Source of the DNA: Oceanobacillus sojae
Lineage (GTDB): Bacteria > Bacillota > Bacilli > Bacillales > Amphibacillaceae
Direction of reading: 5' to 3'
Assembly (NCBI RefSeq): GCF_900162665.1
Contig: NZ_LT727811.1
Coordinates: 500,063-564,062, forward strand
Length of the DNA: 64,000 bases
Position numbers and translations under genes: made by a program. The notes below the pieces were generated by a model. That model did not search any database. It worked only from the letters and a program-made list of their open reading frames with translations, and was not told where the DNA came from. Of this stretch, positions 28,796-37,299 are shown in pieces; within the stretch, counting starts at the first letter, position 1, and each line of letters opens with the position of its first letter.

Positions 28796-29944
28796 ATGAC
28801 AAATCAGCAATTAGCAGAACGATTACAGCCAATCTTTGAACATTTGCACAAGAATCCGGAAATAAGCTGGAATGAAGCAGAAACAACAGCATATCTGGTG
28901 GATTTTCTGCGCCAAGAGGGTTTGGCGCCACACACATTCAGCAATATGACCGGGTTATATGTAGACATCGGAAAAGGTACTCCCAAGGTTGGATTTAGAA
29001 CCGATATAGATGCTTTATGGCAAGAGGTAGATGGAGATTTCCAGGCAAACCATTCATGTGGTCATGATGGCCATATGACCGTAGCTCTCGGTGCTGTCCT
29101 CTTATTAAAAGAGCTCGAGCCGACCTTGCCAGGGGCTGTCCGCATCCTTTTCCAGCCGGCCGAAGAAAAAGCACAGGGAGCAAAAGCTTTTGTTGACCAA
29201 GGCGTTATCGATCCGCTCCAGTTTTTATTCGGCACACATGTCCGCCCACTCATAGAATTAGGAGACGGAACTTACGCACCAGCTTTACATCATGGTGCAG
29301 CGAAGCTTTTCACAGGAGAAATTCATGGTGTAGAAGCACATGGTGCAAGACCGGAACAGGGAGCGAATGCTATTGAGGCTGCAGCTTCACTGATTGATGG
29401 ACTAAAACGTATTTGGATCAGCCCTGCTGAATCGGCTTCTATCAAAATGACACAAATACGGGCAGGCGGAACATCAACAAATATCATTCCGGGCAGTGCA
29501 GTATTCAGTATTGATGCACGGGCACAAACAAATGAAACAATGGATGCTTTGACCGCAGGCTTTGAAAAGGCTGTTAAAGCAGTCAGCACACTGTATGATG
29601 TTTCCATTGATTACAAAGTAGATGCCCATATTGCTGCAGCTCAAGTGGACGACACAGCCAAATCCATTATGAAGCAGGCAATTATCGATGTGGCAGGAGA
29701 AGAAAATTGCGCGCCTGAGGTCATCACACCGGGAGGAGAGGATTTTCATTTTTATACGTATTCCAAGCCGCATCTGCAAACAACGATGCTAGGTCTCGGA
29801 TGCGGGGTGACGCCAGGGCTCCATCATCCCCAAATGACATTTAATCAAAAACGCCTGCCGACCGGAGCAGAAATTATTACACGGGCACTTGTCCTTGCAC
29901 TACAACAGACAAAGAAAGAAGCGATACACAATGATTCAATATAA
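28796..29944 (+). CDS. M20 amidohydrolase, predicted N-succinyl/acyl-L-amino acid deacylase
   Basis: Seen: 382 residues. Metal-binding FRTDIDAL and CGHDGHM, catalytic AEEKAQGAKAF, HGVEAHGARPEQG in the dimerisation domain and TPGGEDFHFY near the C-terminus are complete for an M20D amidohydrolase. Known: these hydrolyse N-acyl amino acids. In the Geobacillus kaustophilus pathway a member of this superfamily desuccinylates N-succinyl-L-amino acids. Inferred by context: it lies next to a GNAT acyltransferase and a racemase, so it should perform the last, irreversible step. It overlaps the GNAT gene by 14 bp. RBS GGAG is ten bases upstream. Confidence 0.88.
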   Translation: MTNQQLAERLQPIFEHLHKNPEISWNEAETTAYLVDFLRQEGLAPHTFSNMTGLYVDIGKGTPKVGFRTDIDALWQEVDGDFQANHSCGHDGHMTVALGAVLLLKELEPTLPGAVRILFQPAEEKAQGAKAFVDQGVIDPLQFLFGTHVRPLIELGDGTYAPALHHGAAKLFTGEIHGVEAHGARPEQGANAIEAAASLIDGLKRIWISPAESASIKMTQIRAGGTSTNIIPGSAVFSIDARAQTNETMDALTAGFEKAVKAVSTLYDVSIDYKVDAHIAAAQVDDTAKSIMKQAIIDVAGEENCAPEVITPGGEDFHFYTYSKPHLQTTMLGLGCGVTPGLHHPQMTFNQKRLPTGAEIITRALVLALQQTKKEAIHNDSI

Positions 29945-30749
29945 AGAACTAAAAACAATGGCAGAAATGGAACAAATTCAGGATCTTGAAGGAAGAGTGT
30001 GGGGAATGACAGCCCTTCCCACCCATCAGACACTTACCGCAGTCAAAAATGGAGGCATCATCGTCGGAGCTTATGCAGATGGAGAACTAATCGGCTTCAG
30101 CTATGGATTTGCAGGCTTCGATAACGGCAAAAGCTATCTATGCTCTCACATGCTTGGCATTGACGCGGCATACCGTTCCCGGGGTATCGGAGAAATGCTG
30201 AAGCAAAGACAACGGGAGATTGCCATTCGGAAAGGCTATGACATGATGAAGTGGACATATGATCCGCTGGAAACACGTAATGCCTATCTCAATCTCACCA
30301 AGCTGAACGGTATTTGCCACACCTATATTGAAAATTGTTATGGTGAAATGCAGGATGGCTTTAATAAAGGGCTTCCTTCAGACCGCTTTGAAATTCATTG
30401 GCATCTGAAAAGCCCACATGTGGTGGAAAAACAATCGGTTAACACAGGAAATCCGAGAACTCTAAACACGCTGTGCTTTAATCAGGAAAGCTTACCCGTC
30501 TTTCACAAAGAGAAAGAACTCGCAGAATTGACGGAATATTCCTATTCCATTGATGTGCCTAAGGATTTTCAAGGGTTAAAAGCAGCAAGCCAAGAGCTGG
30601 CGATGGATTGGAGACTGCAGACAAGAGAGCTGTTCCAGAAACTTTTTACAGCAGGTTACGCCGCTGTACAGCTGAAAGCCTATGAAAACTACGGAAAATA
30701 TATTTTTGTAAAAAAAGACATCTTAGACCTTGGAGGAGATCAAACATGA
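29931..30749 (+). CDS. GNAT acyltransferase, predicted succinyl-CoA:D-amino acid N-succinyltransferase
   Basis: Seen: 272 residues with a single GNAT core. [20 protein letters not shown] is the CoA pyrophosphate loop (RxxGIG). [15 protein letters not shown] is the C-terminal core strand/helix, followed by about 110 extra residues. The frame opens earlier, but ATG 29931 gives the natural start; its RBS is weak and it overlaps the M20 gene, suggesting coupling. Known: a GNAT of this size acylates D-amino acids in the N-succinylamino acid racemase operon of G. kaustophilus. Assignment here is by gene context; acetyl rather than succinyl donors cannot be excluded. Confidence 0.85.
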   Translation: MIQYKELKTMAEMEQIQDLEGRVWGMTALPTHQTLTAVKNGGIIVGAYADGELIGFSYGFAGFDNGKSYLCSHMLGIDAAYRSRGIGEMLKQRQREIAIRKGYDMMKWTYDPLETRNAYLNLTKLNGICHTYIENCYGEMQDGFNKGLPSDRFEIHWHLKSPHVVEKQSVNTGNPRTLNTLCFNQESLPVFHKEKELAELTEYSYSIDVPKDFQGLKAASQELAMDWRLQTRELFQKLFTAGYAAVQLKAYENYGKYIFVKKDILDLGGDQT

Positions 30750-31852
30750 AAATAAAAGAAATCACGATCCGTCATTTACAAATGAAGCTAAAAGCACCTT
30801 TCACAACAAGCTTTGGCACATTTACAAACCGGGACTTTTTGTTACTGGAAGCAAAGGATGAGGATGGTACCATCGGATGGGGTGAATCCGTTGCCTTCCA
30901 CGCACCCTGGTATAACGAGGAAACGCTGCAGACTAATTGGCATATGCTGGAGGATTTTCTAATCCCGCTTATTTTAAATAAAGAACTAAAACATCCAGAT
31001 GAAGTAAATGAAATCTTTGCCGCCATCCGAAAAAATAATATGGCAAAATCGACCCTTGAAGGAGCCGTCTGGGATATTTATGCACAGCAGACCAATCAAT
31101 CTCTGGCAACAGCATTAGGCGGAGCAAAAGAAAAAATTGAAGTCGGTATCAGTATCGGCATTCAAAAATCCATTGATGATCTCGTCACTTTAGTAGATGG
31201 TTACATTCAAGAAGGCTATAAGCGTATGAAAGTAAAAATTAAGCCTGGCTGGGACGTAGACGTGATGCGTACATTACGTGAAAAATTCCCGGACACAGAT
31301 ATTATGGCAGATGCCAACTCTGCCTATCGCTTAGAGGATGCTGACCTGTTAAAGCAGTTAGATGACTTTGATCTGATGATGATTGAACAGCCTTTAGCGT
31401 CGGACGATATTATTGATCACGCCAAATTACAGCAGAAACTCAAAATACCTATCTGCCTGGATGAAAGCATTCATTCATTGGAGGATGCACGAAAAGCAGT
31501 CGAGCTCGGAAGCACCAAAATTATTAATATCAAAATTGGCCGTGTCGGCGGTTTAACCGAAGCGAAGAAAATCCATGATTACTGTGCAGAAAATGGCATT
31601 CCAGTGTGGTGCGGCGGGATGCTGGAATCCGGGATTGGCCGCTCCCATAACGTTGCTTTAACAACCTTGCCTAACTTTATCTTACCAGGTGATACTGCCG
31701 GATCCAGCCGCTACTGGGAAAAAGATATTATCACACCGGAAGTTGTTGCAGAAAATGGTTATATCACCGTTCCAACCACAGCTGGAATTGGTTATGAAGT
31801 AGATCGGGAAGCTGTAGAGAACTACACCGTAGCACAGAAAGATTACAGATAA
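30746..31852 (+). CDS. Enolase-superfamily N-acylamino acid racemase / o-succinylbenzoate synthase family
   Basis: Seen: 368 residues. The muconate-lactonising/enolase barrel has base KxK at about 162-164 ([11 protein letters not shown]), metal ligands Asp189 (DANSAY), Glu214 (IEQPL) and Asp239 (CLDES), and the opposite base Lys263 (NIKIGRVGG). This spacing equals the well-studied Amycolatopsis NSAR/OSBS. Known: members dehydrate SHCHC in menaquinone synthesis, racemise N-succinylamino acids, or both. No men genes are nearby, while a GNAT and a deacylase are, so racemase is the favoured role. The ATG overlaps the GNAT stop by 4 bp. Confidence 0.92.
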   Translation: MKIKEITIRHLQMKLKAPFTTSFGTFTNRDFLLLEAKDEDGTIGWGESVAFHAPWYNEETLQTNWHMLEDFLIPLILNKELKHPDEVNEIFAAIRKNNMAKSTLEGAVWDIYAQQTNQSLATALGGAKEKIEVGISIGIQKSIDDLVTLVDGYIQEGYKRMKVKIKPGWDVDVMRTLREKFPDTDIMADANSAYRLEDADLLKQLDDFDLMMIEQPLASDDIIDHAKLQQKLKIPICLDESIHSLEDARKAVELGSTKIINIKIGRVGGLTEAKKIHDYCAENGIPVWCGGMLESGIGRSHNVALTTLPNFILPGDTAGSSRYWEKDIITPEVVAENGYITVPTTAGIGYEVDREAVENYTVAQKDYR

Positions 31853-31865
31853 GGGAGATAGTCAG

Positions 31866-32918
31866 ATGAAAAAGAGTTTTCAAATAGGAAGTGCCTTTGT
31901 TGGTCTTATTATCGGAGCCGGATTTGCTTCCGGGCAGGAAGTGATGCAATATTTCACCAGTTTTGGTATCTGGGGAACAGTCGGCGGGGTTGTCGCTACT
32001 CTCCTCTTCATCTTTTTAGGCTATACCTTTGCCCAACTGGGAACAGATTTGCAGGCAGCCTCTCATAAAGGCGTGATTTATCATATTGGCGGACGTTATA
32101 TTGGAGCAATATTGGATATCTTGATTACCTTTTTCTTATTCGGTGTCGCTGTTGTAATGTTTGCAGGCTCCGGTTCCACCTTTGAGCAGATGTTTGGCAT
32201 TAATACAATGGCAGGAAGCATCATTATGGTGGCACTGACTATCCTGACATTACTATTAAATACCAAAAAAATTATCGGCATCATCGCAGCAATCACCCCT
32301 TATTTAATCGCGATTATCTTTGTCATTTTAATCTATTCTATTTTTACAATGGATTTATCCCTTTCTGAGGCAGATGCCATAGCAAAAGAACAAACTTCTG
32401 CAGCATCGAACTGGCTGTTAAGTGCTTTTCTTTATGTATCTTATAACCTGGCAGCAGGGGCAGCCTTGCTAATTGTTATGAGCGGCGGTGAGAAAGACCG
32501 TAAAGTTGCCGGTCTTGGAGGCATTTTGGGAGGAGTGACGCTTGGCGGTTTGATTATCCTGATTCACATCGGTATGTTCGTGAAAATAGACGTGGTTGCT
32601 GGAATGGACATGCCGACCCTTGCATTAGCAGAACAAATCCACCCGGTTGTCGGCATCCTGATGGCCATTGCATTACTTGGCATGATGTATAATACAGCAG
32701 TAGGCATGTTCTACTCCTTTACGGTACGTTTTATTTCACCTGACAGTAAAGCCTATAAGCCTGCTGTGGTTATTATTGGATTACTTGGATTCATAGCCAG
32801 CTTTGCCGGTTTTACAACACTTGTCGGGAAGGTATATTCTACGATGGGCTATCTGGGATTTGCTTTGATTATTGCGGCGATTATTGCCTGGTTCAGGAGG
32901 AGTAAGGCCGGGGTTTAA
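31866..32918 (+). CDS. YkvI-family membrane transporter
   Basis: Seen: 350 residues with about ten membrane helices. It starts with the characteristic VGLIIGAGFASGQEVMQYFT, as in B. subtilis YkvI, a relative of branched-chain amino acid carriers in the APC superfamily. It lies 13 bp after the racemase gene with a GGGAGAT-type RBS, so it is the last gene of the operon. Inferred: carries the amino acid substrate (perhaps a D- or N-acylated amino acid) or exports the L-amino acid product. YkvI itself has no proven substrate, so direction and cargo remain open. Confidence 0.88.
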   Translation: MKKSFQIGSAFVGLIIGAGFASGQEVMQYFTSFGIWGTVGGVVATLLFIFLGYTFAQLGTDLQAASHKGVIYHIGGRYIGAILDILITFFLFGVAVVMFAGSGSTFEQMFGINTMAGSIIMVALTILTLLLNTKKIIGIIAAITPYLIAIIFVILIYSIFTMDLSLSEADAIAKEQTSAASNWLLSAFLYVSYNLAAGAALLIVMSGGEKDRKVAGLGGILGGVTLGGLIILIHIGMFVKIDVVAGMDMPTLALAEQIHPVVGILMAIALLGMMYNTAVGMFYSFTVRFISPDSKAYKPAVVIIGLLGFIASFAGFTTLVGKVYSTMGYLGFALIIAAIIAWFRRSKAGV

Positions 32919-32988
32919 GTATACGAAGCTGCGTTCTCATAAGAAAACTATTTGAAATAGGCTCTTTCAAGGTAATTGTCAAACTATA

Positions 32989-33017
32989 TTGTCTTTATCT
33001 CTTTATTATGGTAAATT
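32989..33017 (+). promoter_or_regulatory. Promoter of the guanine riboswitch transcript
   Basis: TTGTCT (32989-32994), 17-bp spacer, TAAATT (33012-33017). It sits about 30 bases before the aptamer, leaving a short 5' leader. The -10 hexamer is imperfect. Confidence 0.5.
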
Positions 33018-33048
33018 CAATTCGTAAGTGTGTTTAAAAATAAATAGC

Positions 33049-33120
33049 ACCCCGTATATTCCTGGTAATATGGTCCGGGAGTCTCTACAGAGTAACCGAT
33101 AATTACTCTACTATGGACGG
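33049..33120 (+). promoter_or_regulatory. Guanine-class purine riboswitch aptamer
   Basis: Seen: three-way junction with the conserved purine elements. P2 is CCTGG/CCGGG enclosing the AATATGG loop, GTCTCTAC joins P2 to P3, and P3 is AGAGTAA/TTACTCT (33089-33095, 33103-33109) enclosing CCGATAA. P1 is CCCCGTA with TATGGACGG, including a small bulge. The ligand-specifying base in ACTATGG (33111) is C, which reads guanine/hypoxanthine; adenine sensors have T. Two terminator hairpins follow. Known: guanine binding favours termination in such leaders. It controls the NCS2-like permease and phosphoribosyltransferase downstream. Confidence 0.93.
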
Positions 33121-33148
33121 TTAATTATAATAGAGTAAACTGACAGAG

Positions 33149-33175
33149 CAATGACGCATATGGCGTATTGTTTTT
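33149..33175 (+). terminator. First terminator hairpin in the riboswitch expression platform
   Basis: CAAT-G-ACGC (33149-33157) pairs with GCGTATTG (33163-33170) with one bulged G, followed by five T. It lies 28 bases after the aptamer, the usual place for the switching terminator. Confidence 0.65.
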
Positions 33176-33195
33176 GCTGTTGATTCTAGTTATCT

Positions 33196-33230
33196 GGTCG
33201 TCTATTCAATAAATAGGCGGCCTTTTCTAT
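33196..33230 (+). terminator. Second terminator hairpin before the permease gene
   Basis: GGTCGTCTATT (33196-33206) pairs along all 11 positions (three G-U) with AATAGGCGGCC (33212-33222), loop CAATA, then TTTTCTATTT. It is stronger than the first hairpin; either or both may respond to guanine. Confidence 0.75.
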
Positions 33231-33333
33231 TTGCTGGCTGGTTACTTATCAGCTTTGTTCAGGATGTATTCTATTATAGTTGCCAGCCTCTATTCAACCA
33301 ATGCAGATATGCGGGTGCAAATGGAGGAAATAC

Positions 33334-34404
33334 ATGGATATTTTGAAGGATATTCTGGCAGCATTAAGCGGTGTGCTGAATGGGCTGCCTCAAGGCTTGC
33401 TGGCATTAGCATTCGGCTTTGCTTCCGTCCCTACCGCTTTAGCATTTATTGTCGGAGCTGCGGGAAATGCCTTTACTGGAACAGTAGCAGTCATTTCATT
33501 TCAGGCAGAATCTATTACTGTTGCCGGTACATTAGGGAAAAATATGAAAGAAAGGCTGTCAATGCTTTTCTTTGGAGCCTGTTTCATGGTCATCATTGGC
33601 GCTTTCGGTCTTCTAGAACGTATTGTGGAATGGATTGGTCCTGTCGTCACCGCAGGCATGATGGCAGGTGTCGGTCTAATGCTGACAAAAGTAGCCTGGG
33701 ATATGGCTAAGAAAGACAAGCTGGCTGGTATTATCTCCTTTGCCAGCGCCCTGGTTACTTATATTGCAACACAGGATCTGGTTTATACCATTGCCGTTTC
33801 TGTGATTCTTTCCAGCCTGATTTATTACTTTGTGCATAAGAATGATACTGCCGGCGAAGCTCACCCTCTCCCTAAAGAGAAAATAGCGCTCCAGCCCTTT
33901 GTCTTTAATCCGGCTGTTATCCGCGGCGCTTTGGCATTGGCCTGTTTAAACATTGGGGCTAATATCGCCTTTGGCAACATTAATAGTGCGATTGCTGAAA
34001 AAAGCTTAAATCTTGATGTTCTTACCGTTATCAGCGGTGCTGCTTCTATGGTCTCTGCATTATTTGGCGGCGGCCCTGTTGAAGTTGTTATTTCTGCCAC
34101 AGCCAGCGCTCCTCATGCCGTCTGGTCAGGTGTTTTAATGATGATTATTATGGCAGTTATTCTTCTTTTTGGGGTTCTGCCAAAAATAGGGAAATACATA
34201 CCGACCGCATCGATTGCAGGCTTTTTGTTTGTTCTGGGAGCAATCGTTACATTACCGGGTAATGCGATCGAATCTTTAACAGCAGATGGTTCCGGCGGCA
34301 TCGTCGGAGCAACTACGATCGTGGTAACTTCCATTACCGATCCTTTTATCGGAATGGTCGCAGGTGTCGTCATGCAATTCTTAATTAATTTATTCGGATT
34401 CTAA
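33334..34404 (+). CDS. NCS2-like purine permease
   Basis: Seen: 356 residues with about eleven to twelve hydrophobic segments and the internal GNAFTGTVAVISFQ and SALFGGGPVEVVIS motifs of nucleobase carriers. It is shorter than classical PbuG/PbuX (about 430). The frame is open from 33280, but ATG 33334 has GGAGG six bases upstream and starts MDILKDILAAL. Inferred: takes up guanine, hypoxanthine or xanthine, because a guanine-class riboswitch lies in its leader and a phosphoribosyltransferase follows. Subfamily uncertain; it could be a compact NCS2/SulP-fold branch. Confidence 0.85.
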   Translation: MDILKDILAALSGVLNGLPQGLLALAFGFASVPTALAFIVGAAGNAFTGTVAVISFQAESITVAGTLGKNMKERLSMLFFGACFMVIIGAFGLLERIVEWIGPVVTAGMMAGVGLMLTKVAWDMAKKDKLAGIISFASALVTYIATQDLVYTIAVSVILSSLIYYFVHKNDTAGEAHPLPKEKIALQPFVFNPAVIRGALALACLNIGANIAFGNINSAIAEKSLNLDVLTVISGAASMVSALFGGGPVEVVISATASAPHAVWSGVLMMIIMAVILLFGVLPKIGKYIPTASIAGFLFVLGAIVTLPGNAIESLTADGSGGIVGATTIVVTSITDPFIGMVAGVVMQFLINLFGF

Positions 34405-34422
34405 TAAAACGGGGTGGACAGA

Positions 34423-34956
34423 ATGAAAACATTTGAGATTGATATAAAAGGCTTGAAGAGAGTATTGCCGATCGTTGCGGTAGCAGAGGATTTAAATATT
34501 GCCAGCTTTGATATTCTGGGGGATACAGAATTAGTTACTTATCTTGCTCCATTATTAGCAGAAAAGCTGCCGGAAATCGACTATATCGTAACCGCTGAAG
34601 CAAAAGGTATTCCGTTAATTCATGAAATATCAAAGGTGCTGGAAATGGATACATACATTGTTGCACGAAAAAGCATTAAACCTTATATGCAGAACCCGCT
34701 GGTTAAAAAGGTAACTTCCATTACAACACAGAAGGAGCAGACCTTATGCCTTGATGGAAAAGATGCTGATTTACTTCATGGAAAAAGAGTTGCCATTATT
34801 GATGATGTGATCAGTACAGGCGAATCTGTACGTGCACTGGAGAAGCTTTTAGAAGAAGCAGGTGCAAATGTATTAGCCAAGGCTGCTCTTTTAGCTGAGG
34901 GCAGTGCTGCTGAGCGGGCGGATATTATCTTTTTGGAGGAATTGCCTTTGTTTTAG
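34423..34956 (+). CDS. Purine phosphoribosyltransferase family protein
   Basis: Seen: 177 residues. A type I phosphoribosyltransferase with PRPP loop VAIIDDVISTGES and an Apt-like TAEAKGIPLIHEIS segment. ATG 34423 follows GGGGTGG; an upstream GTG lies inside that site and is rejected. Known: such enzymes join PRPP to a nucleobase, giving a nucleotide and pyrophosphate. Inferred: salvage of the base brought in by the preceding permease, as in the xpt-pbuX pair of B. subtilis but in reversed order. Overall look is closer to adenine than to xanthine transferases, so base specificity is unsure. Confidence 0.88.
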   Translation: MKTFEIDIKGLKRVLPIVAVAEDLNIASFDILGDTELVTYLAPLLAEKLPEIDYIVTAEAKGIPLIHEISKVLEMDTYIVARKSIKPYMQNPLVKKVTSITTQKEQTLCLDGKDADLLHGKRVAIIDDVISTGESVRALEKLLEEAGANVLAKAALLAEGSAAERADIIFLEELPLF

Positions 34957-34975
34957 CTTTATCATCAAACAGATG

Positions 34976-35018
34976 TCCATAGCTTGAATGGTCTCTCATC
35001 TCAGGCTATGGATTTTTT
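34976..35018 (+). terminator. Terminator of the purine salvage operon
   Basis: Perfect 8-bp stem TCCATAGC (34976-34983) and GCTATGGA (35005-35012), followed by six T. Confidence 0.75.
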
Positions 35019-35069
35019 ACACTTGAGCTTGTAACATTCACTCTCCAAAAATCATATCTTCAGTTAATG

Positions 35070-35102
35070 AAAGAGTTGAGAAAACGTCTATGGCAACTCT
35101 TT
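35070..35102 (-). terminator. Stem-loop ending the cidA/lrgB operon
   Basis: Perfect 9-bp stem AAAGAGTTG (35070-35078) and CAACTCTTT (35094-35102), six bases past the lrgB-like stop on the minus strand. The T-tail is weak. Confidence 0.55.
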
Positions 35103-35107
35103 TCACT

Positions 35108-35782
35108 CTAAATAAAGGTAGTTAACAAGGTGCCCCAAACCAACGTAATTAGGGCAGCGAAAATCATCGCTAATGAAGAAAAAACAGATTCCTGTTTTCC
35201 ATATTCCAATGCTTTACTCGTACCAACACCATGTGCCCCCATTCCTAAAGCCAGCCCCTTCGCAATCGGTGTCTTGATGGATAGCCACTTCAGCACTTTA
35301 GGTCCAACAATCCCTCCTGCTATTCCAGTTATAATAACAAAAACCGTTGTCAATGCCGGCAATCCTCCAATCTCTTTAGATACCTCCATTGCAATAGGTG
35401 TTGTAATCGATCTGGGAAGAATGGAAACAATAAAATCATCACTCAAATGAATTAACTTTGATAACAAAAAAGTAGAAATCATAGCCACAAGCGTTCCAAT
35501 TGTAATGCTGACGGCAATTGTTCCGAGGTATTTTTTTATAGTCGGCAAGTTCTTATAAATAGGAACTGCAAATGCAACCGTAGCTGGTGCCAGCATATGC
35601 GACAATAGTATCGAGCCCTGCAAATATTGGTTGGCAGATACATGTGTGATAGTAATTAACACGATTAATAGTATTGGTGCCAGCAGCAAGGGATGAAAAG
35701 CAGCTATGGATATTTTTTTATAAATCTTTTTAGAAAGTAAATAAATCAGATACGTTACAATTGTAAATACTGCAATGATCAA
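35108..35782 (-). CDS. LrgB/CidB-family membrane protein
   Basis: Seen: 224 residues, normal for LrgB, with about six to seven helices and the conserved PKSITTPIA-like segment, here LPRSITTPIAMEVSKEIGG, plus GAHGVGTSKALEYG. The open frame runs to 35968, but a TTG at 35782 has AAGGAGG upstream and gives the family start MIIAVFTIV; it overlaps the cidA-like stop by 4 bp. Known: CidA/LrgA and CidB/LrgB pairs form a membrane system linked to murein hydrolase export, cell death or small organic acid transport. It matches B. subtilis YwbG. Confidence 0.9.
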   Translation of the reverse strand: MIIAVFTIVTYLIYLLSKKIYKKISIAAFHPLLLAPILLIVLITITHVSANQYLQGSILLSHMLAPATVAFAVPIYKNLPTIKKYLGTIAVSITIGTLVAMISTFLLSKLIHLSDDFIVSILPRSITTPIAMEVSKEIGGLPALTTVFVIITGIAGGIVGPKVLKWLSIKTPIAKGLALGMGAHGVGTSKALEYGKQESVFSSLAMIFAALITLVWGTLLTTFI

Positions 35783-36147
35783 TGCCCTTCCTCCTTCTTC
35801 CTGGCAGATACTTTTTCCGCAGTTAAAGCCGTTACACCCATGACAATCATCGTACTGATAAGAATCAAGAATATAATACCCAGCCCCTGCAGACTGAAAA
35901 TCTGTTGATAATTCACTATTCCTACTGCCGAAGGGATAAAGAATAACAGCAGCTCGGCCATTAGCCATTTAGCACCCTGCTCCACCCATTCCAGCTTGAT
36001 TAGGTTGCAGCACAGGGCTACAAACAATAGAAACAATCCAAGCATAGAAGACGGGATTGGCAAAGGAATAAAATGTTTTAATACTATTCCTAAGAAGAGA
36101 AAAACATGTAAAAAGCCTATTTGTAAAATAACCCCTATTATTTTCAT
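35779..36147 (-). CDS. cidA: CidA/LrgA-family holin-like protein
   Basis: Seen: 122 residues with four membrane helices, the second beginning after the conserved IPLPIPSSMLGLFLLF, and the FIPSAVGIVNY motif typical of CidA/YwbH. A charged C-terminus (EKVSARKKEEGH) follows. Known: small holin-like partner of LrgB/CidB. The gene is translationally coupled to the LrgB gene (TTGA overlap) and lies 107 bp downstream of the LysR gene on the same strand, as in ywbI-ywbH-ywbG of B. subtilis. Inferred: response to overflow metabolites such as acetate or pyruvate. Confidence 0.92.
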   Translation of the reverse strand: MKIIGVILQIGFLHVFLFLGIVLKHFIPLPIPSSMLGLFLLFVALCCNLIKLEWVEQGAKWLMAELLLFFIPSAVGIVNYQQIFSLQGLGIIFLILISTMIVMGVTALTAEKVSARKKEEGH

Positions 36148-36242
36148 CCGCTTCCCCTTCTTTGTTCTTCATTTCAAATTAGCTAATAACTATATTACGC
36201 TGCTTTATATCATTCGTAAAATACATATTAATCATGCTTTTC

Positions 36243-36257
36243 ATAACTCAAAGTTAT
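36243..36257. promoter_or_regulatory. Inverted repeat, candidate LysR-type site
   Basis: ATAACT-CAA-AGTTAT is a perfect 6-bp inverted repeat of the AT-rich type bound by LysR regulators. It lies 96 bp upstream of the cidA-like start and overlaps the end of the LysR gene. Candidate activation site; low certainty. Confidence 0.35.
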
Positions 36258-37135
36258 AATGAATCGGTTAAAATAAAATCAATAAACTTCCTCCCAGCAT
36301 TGGAAATGTATTTCCCTTTTTTCGTAATGACAGCCAGCTTCCAAAGGATAGTCGGTTTAAGACTGATAATATGAATATCCTTCGTAAACAGACGGTTACA
36401 GATCGATTGCGGTAAAATGGCTATTCCCAAATTGGCTGCTACCATCTCAGACATCAGATCCCACTGCATACTCTTAAATAAAATTTTTGGTTCAAAGCCT
36501 GCCGTAATAAAGAAATGGTTTCGTACAATCTGGTTTAAGGCAAATTCCTCATGGTAAAAAATAAATTCTTCATCCCTTAGCTCCTTTACATTCACTTCTT
36601 TAGAAGAAGCAAGCGGATGATTCTTATGAACAATCAGCTTCATCTCCTCCTCCACGATAGGATAAACATCAAAAATCTGCTCATCTATAGGAAGTACTGC
36701 CACGCCAAGCTCAAACTCTCCCTCTTCTACACTTTTTACAACCCTCGCTCCCCCGTATTCAGTAATATCTAATTTAATATTAGGGTAACTGCGATGAAAT
36801 TTCTTCATAACCTTCGGGAAAAATAAGCTCCCAATAAACGGTGGCAGTCCAATATTAAGCTGGCCCACTGAAAAATTAGTCAAGTCATTTAACGTCAATT
36901 TCATTTCATCCACTAATCCTGTTATTTCCTGCGTGTATTCTAACACCATATTGCCTGCATCTGTTAAGTCGATCGTCTTGTTAGTACGAATAATCAGGGT
37001 AGTTCCCAGCTCCTCCTCCAATGCCTTGATAGACTTGCTTAATGCCGGCTGGGAAATATGAATTTGTTGGGCAGCCTTTGTAATACTTTTATGCTTCGCC
37101 ACTTCCTTGAAATAAAACAATTGTTTTAATTCCAA
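36254..37135 (-). CDS. LysR-family regulator of the cidA/lrgB pair (CidR/YwbI-like)
   Basis: Seen: 293 residues. The N-terminal winged helix is MELKQLFYFKEVAKHKSITK with ISQPALSKSIKALEEELG, and an effector-binding domain fills about 90-293. A GTG at 37144 is in frame, but it lies within the GGAGG site; TTG 37135 is eight bases after GGAGG and gives the classic LysR start. Known: CidR of staphylococci and related regulators activate cidABC in response to acetate from overflow metabolism. Inferred same role because the target pair lies just downstream on the same strand. Confidence 0.9.
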   Translation of the reverse strand: MELKQLFYFKEVAKHKSITKAAQQIHISQPALSKSIKALEEELGTTLIIRTNKTIDLTDAGNMVLEYTQEITGLVDEMKLTLNDLTNFSVGQLNIGLPPFIGSLFFPKVMKKFHRSYPNIKLDITEYGGARVVKSVEEGEFELGVAVLPIDEQIFDVYPIVEEEMKLIVHKNHPLASSKEVNVKELRDEEFIFYHEEFALNQIVRNHFFITAGFEPKILFKSMQWDLMSEMVAANLGIAILPQSICNRLFTKDIHIISLKPTILWKLAVITKKGKYISNAGRKFIDFILTDSL

Positions 37136-37299
37136 AATCGCCACCTCCGTTTTTAACTATAACTAATATATCATTTTTTAGAAAACCACTCATGCTGCCA
37201 CCAATTAAATGAAATATTTCATTAATCCTTCCAGCAAATATCCACCCACGTTATAATAATAACTAAAGTATTGTACGCACCTGTTGAAAGGAGAGAATC

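Noticed and set aside
29323-29607. 94-codon minus-strand frame inside the M20 gene at 28796
   Set aside because: It is the antisense shadow of a well-supported gene and shows no motif of its own.
33231-33710. 159-codon frame overlapping the NCS2-like permease
   Set aside because: It lies in another frame of a clear membrane protein and has no recognisable domain.
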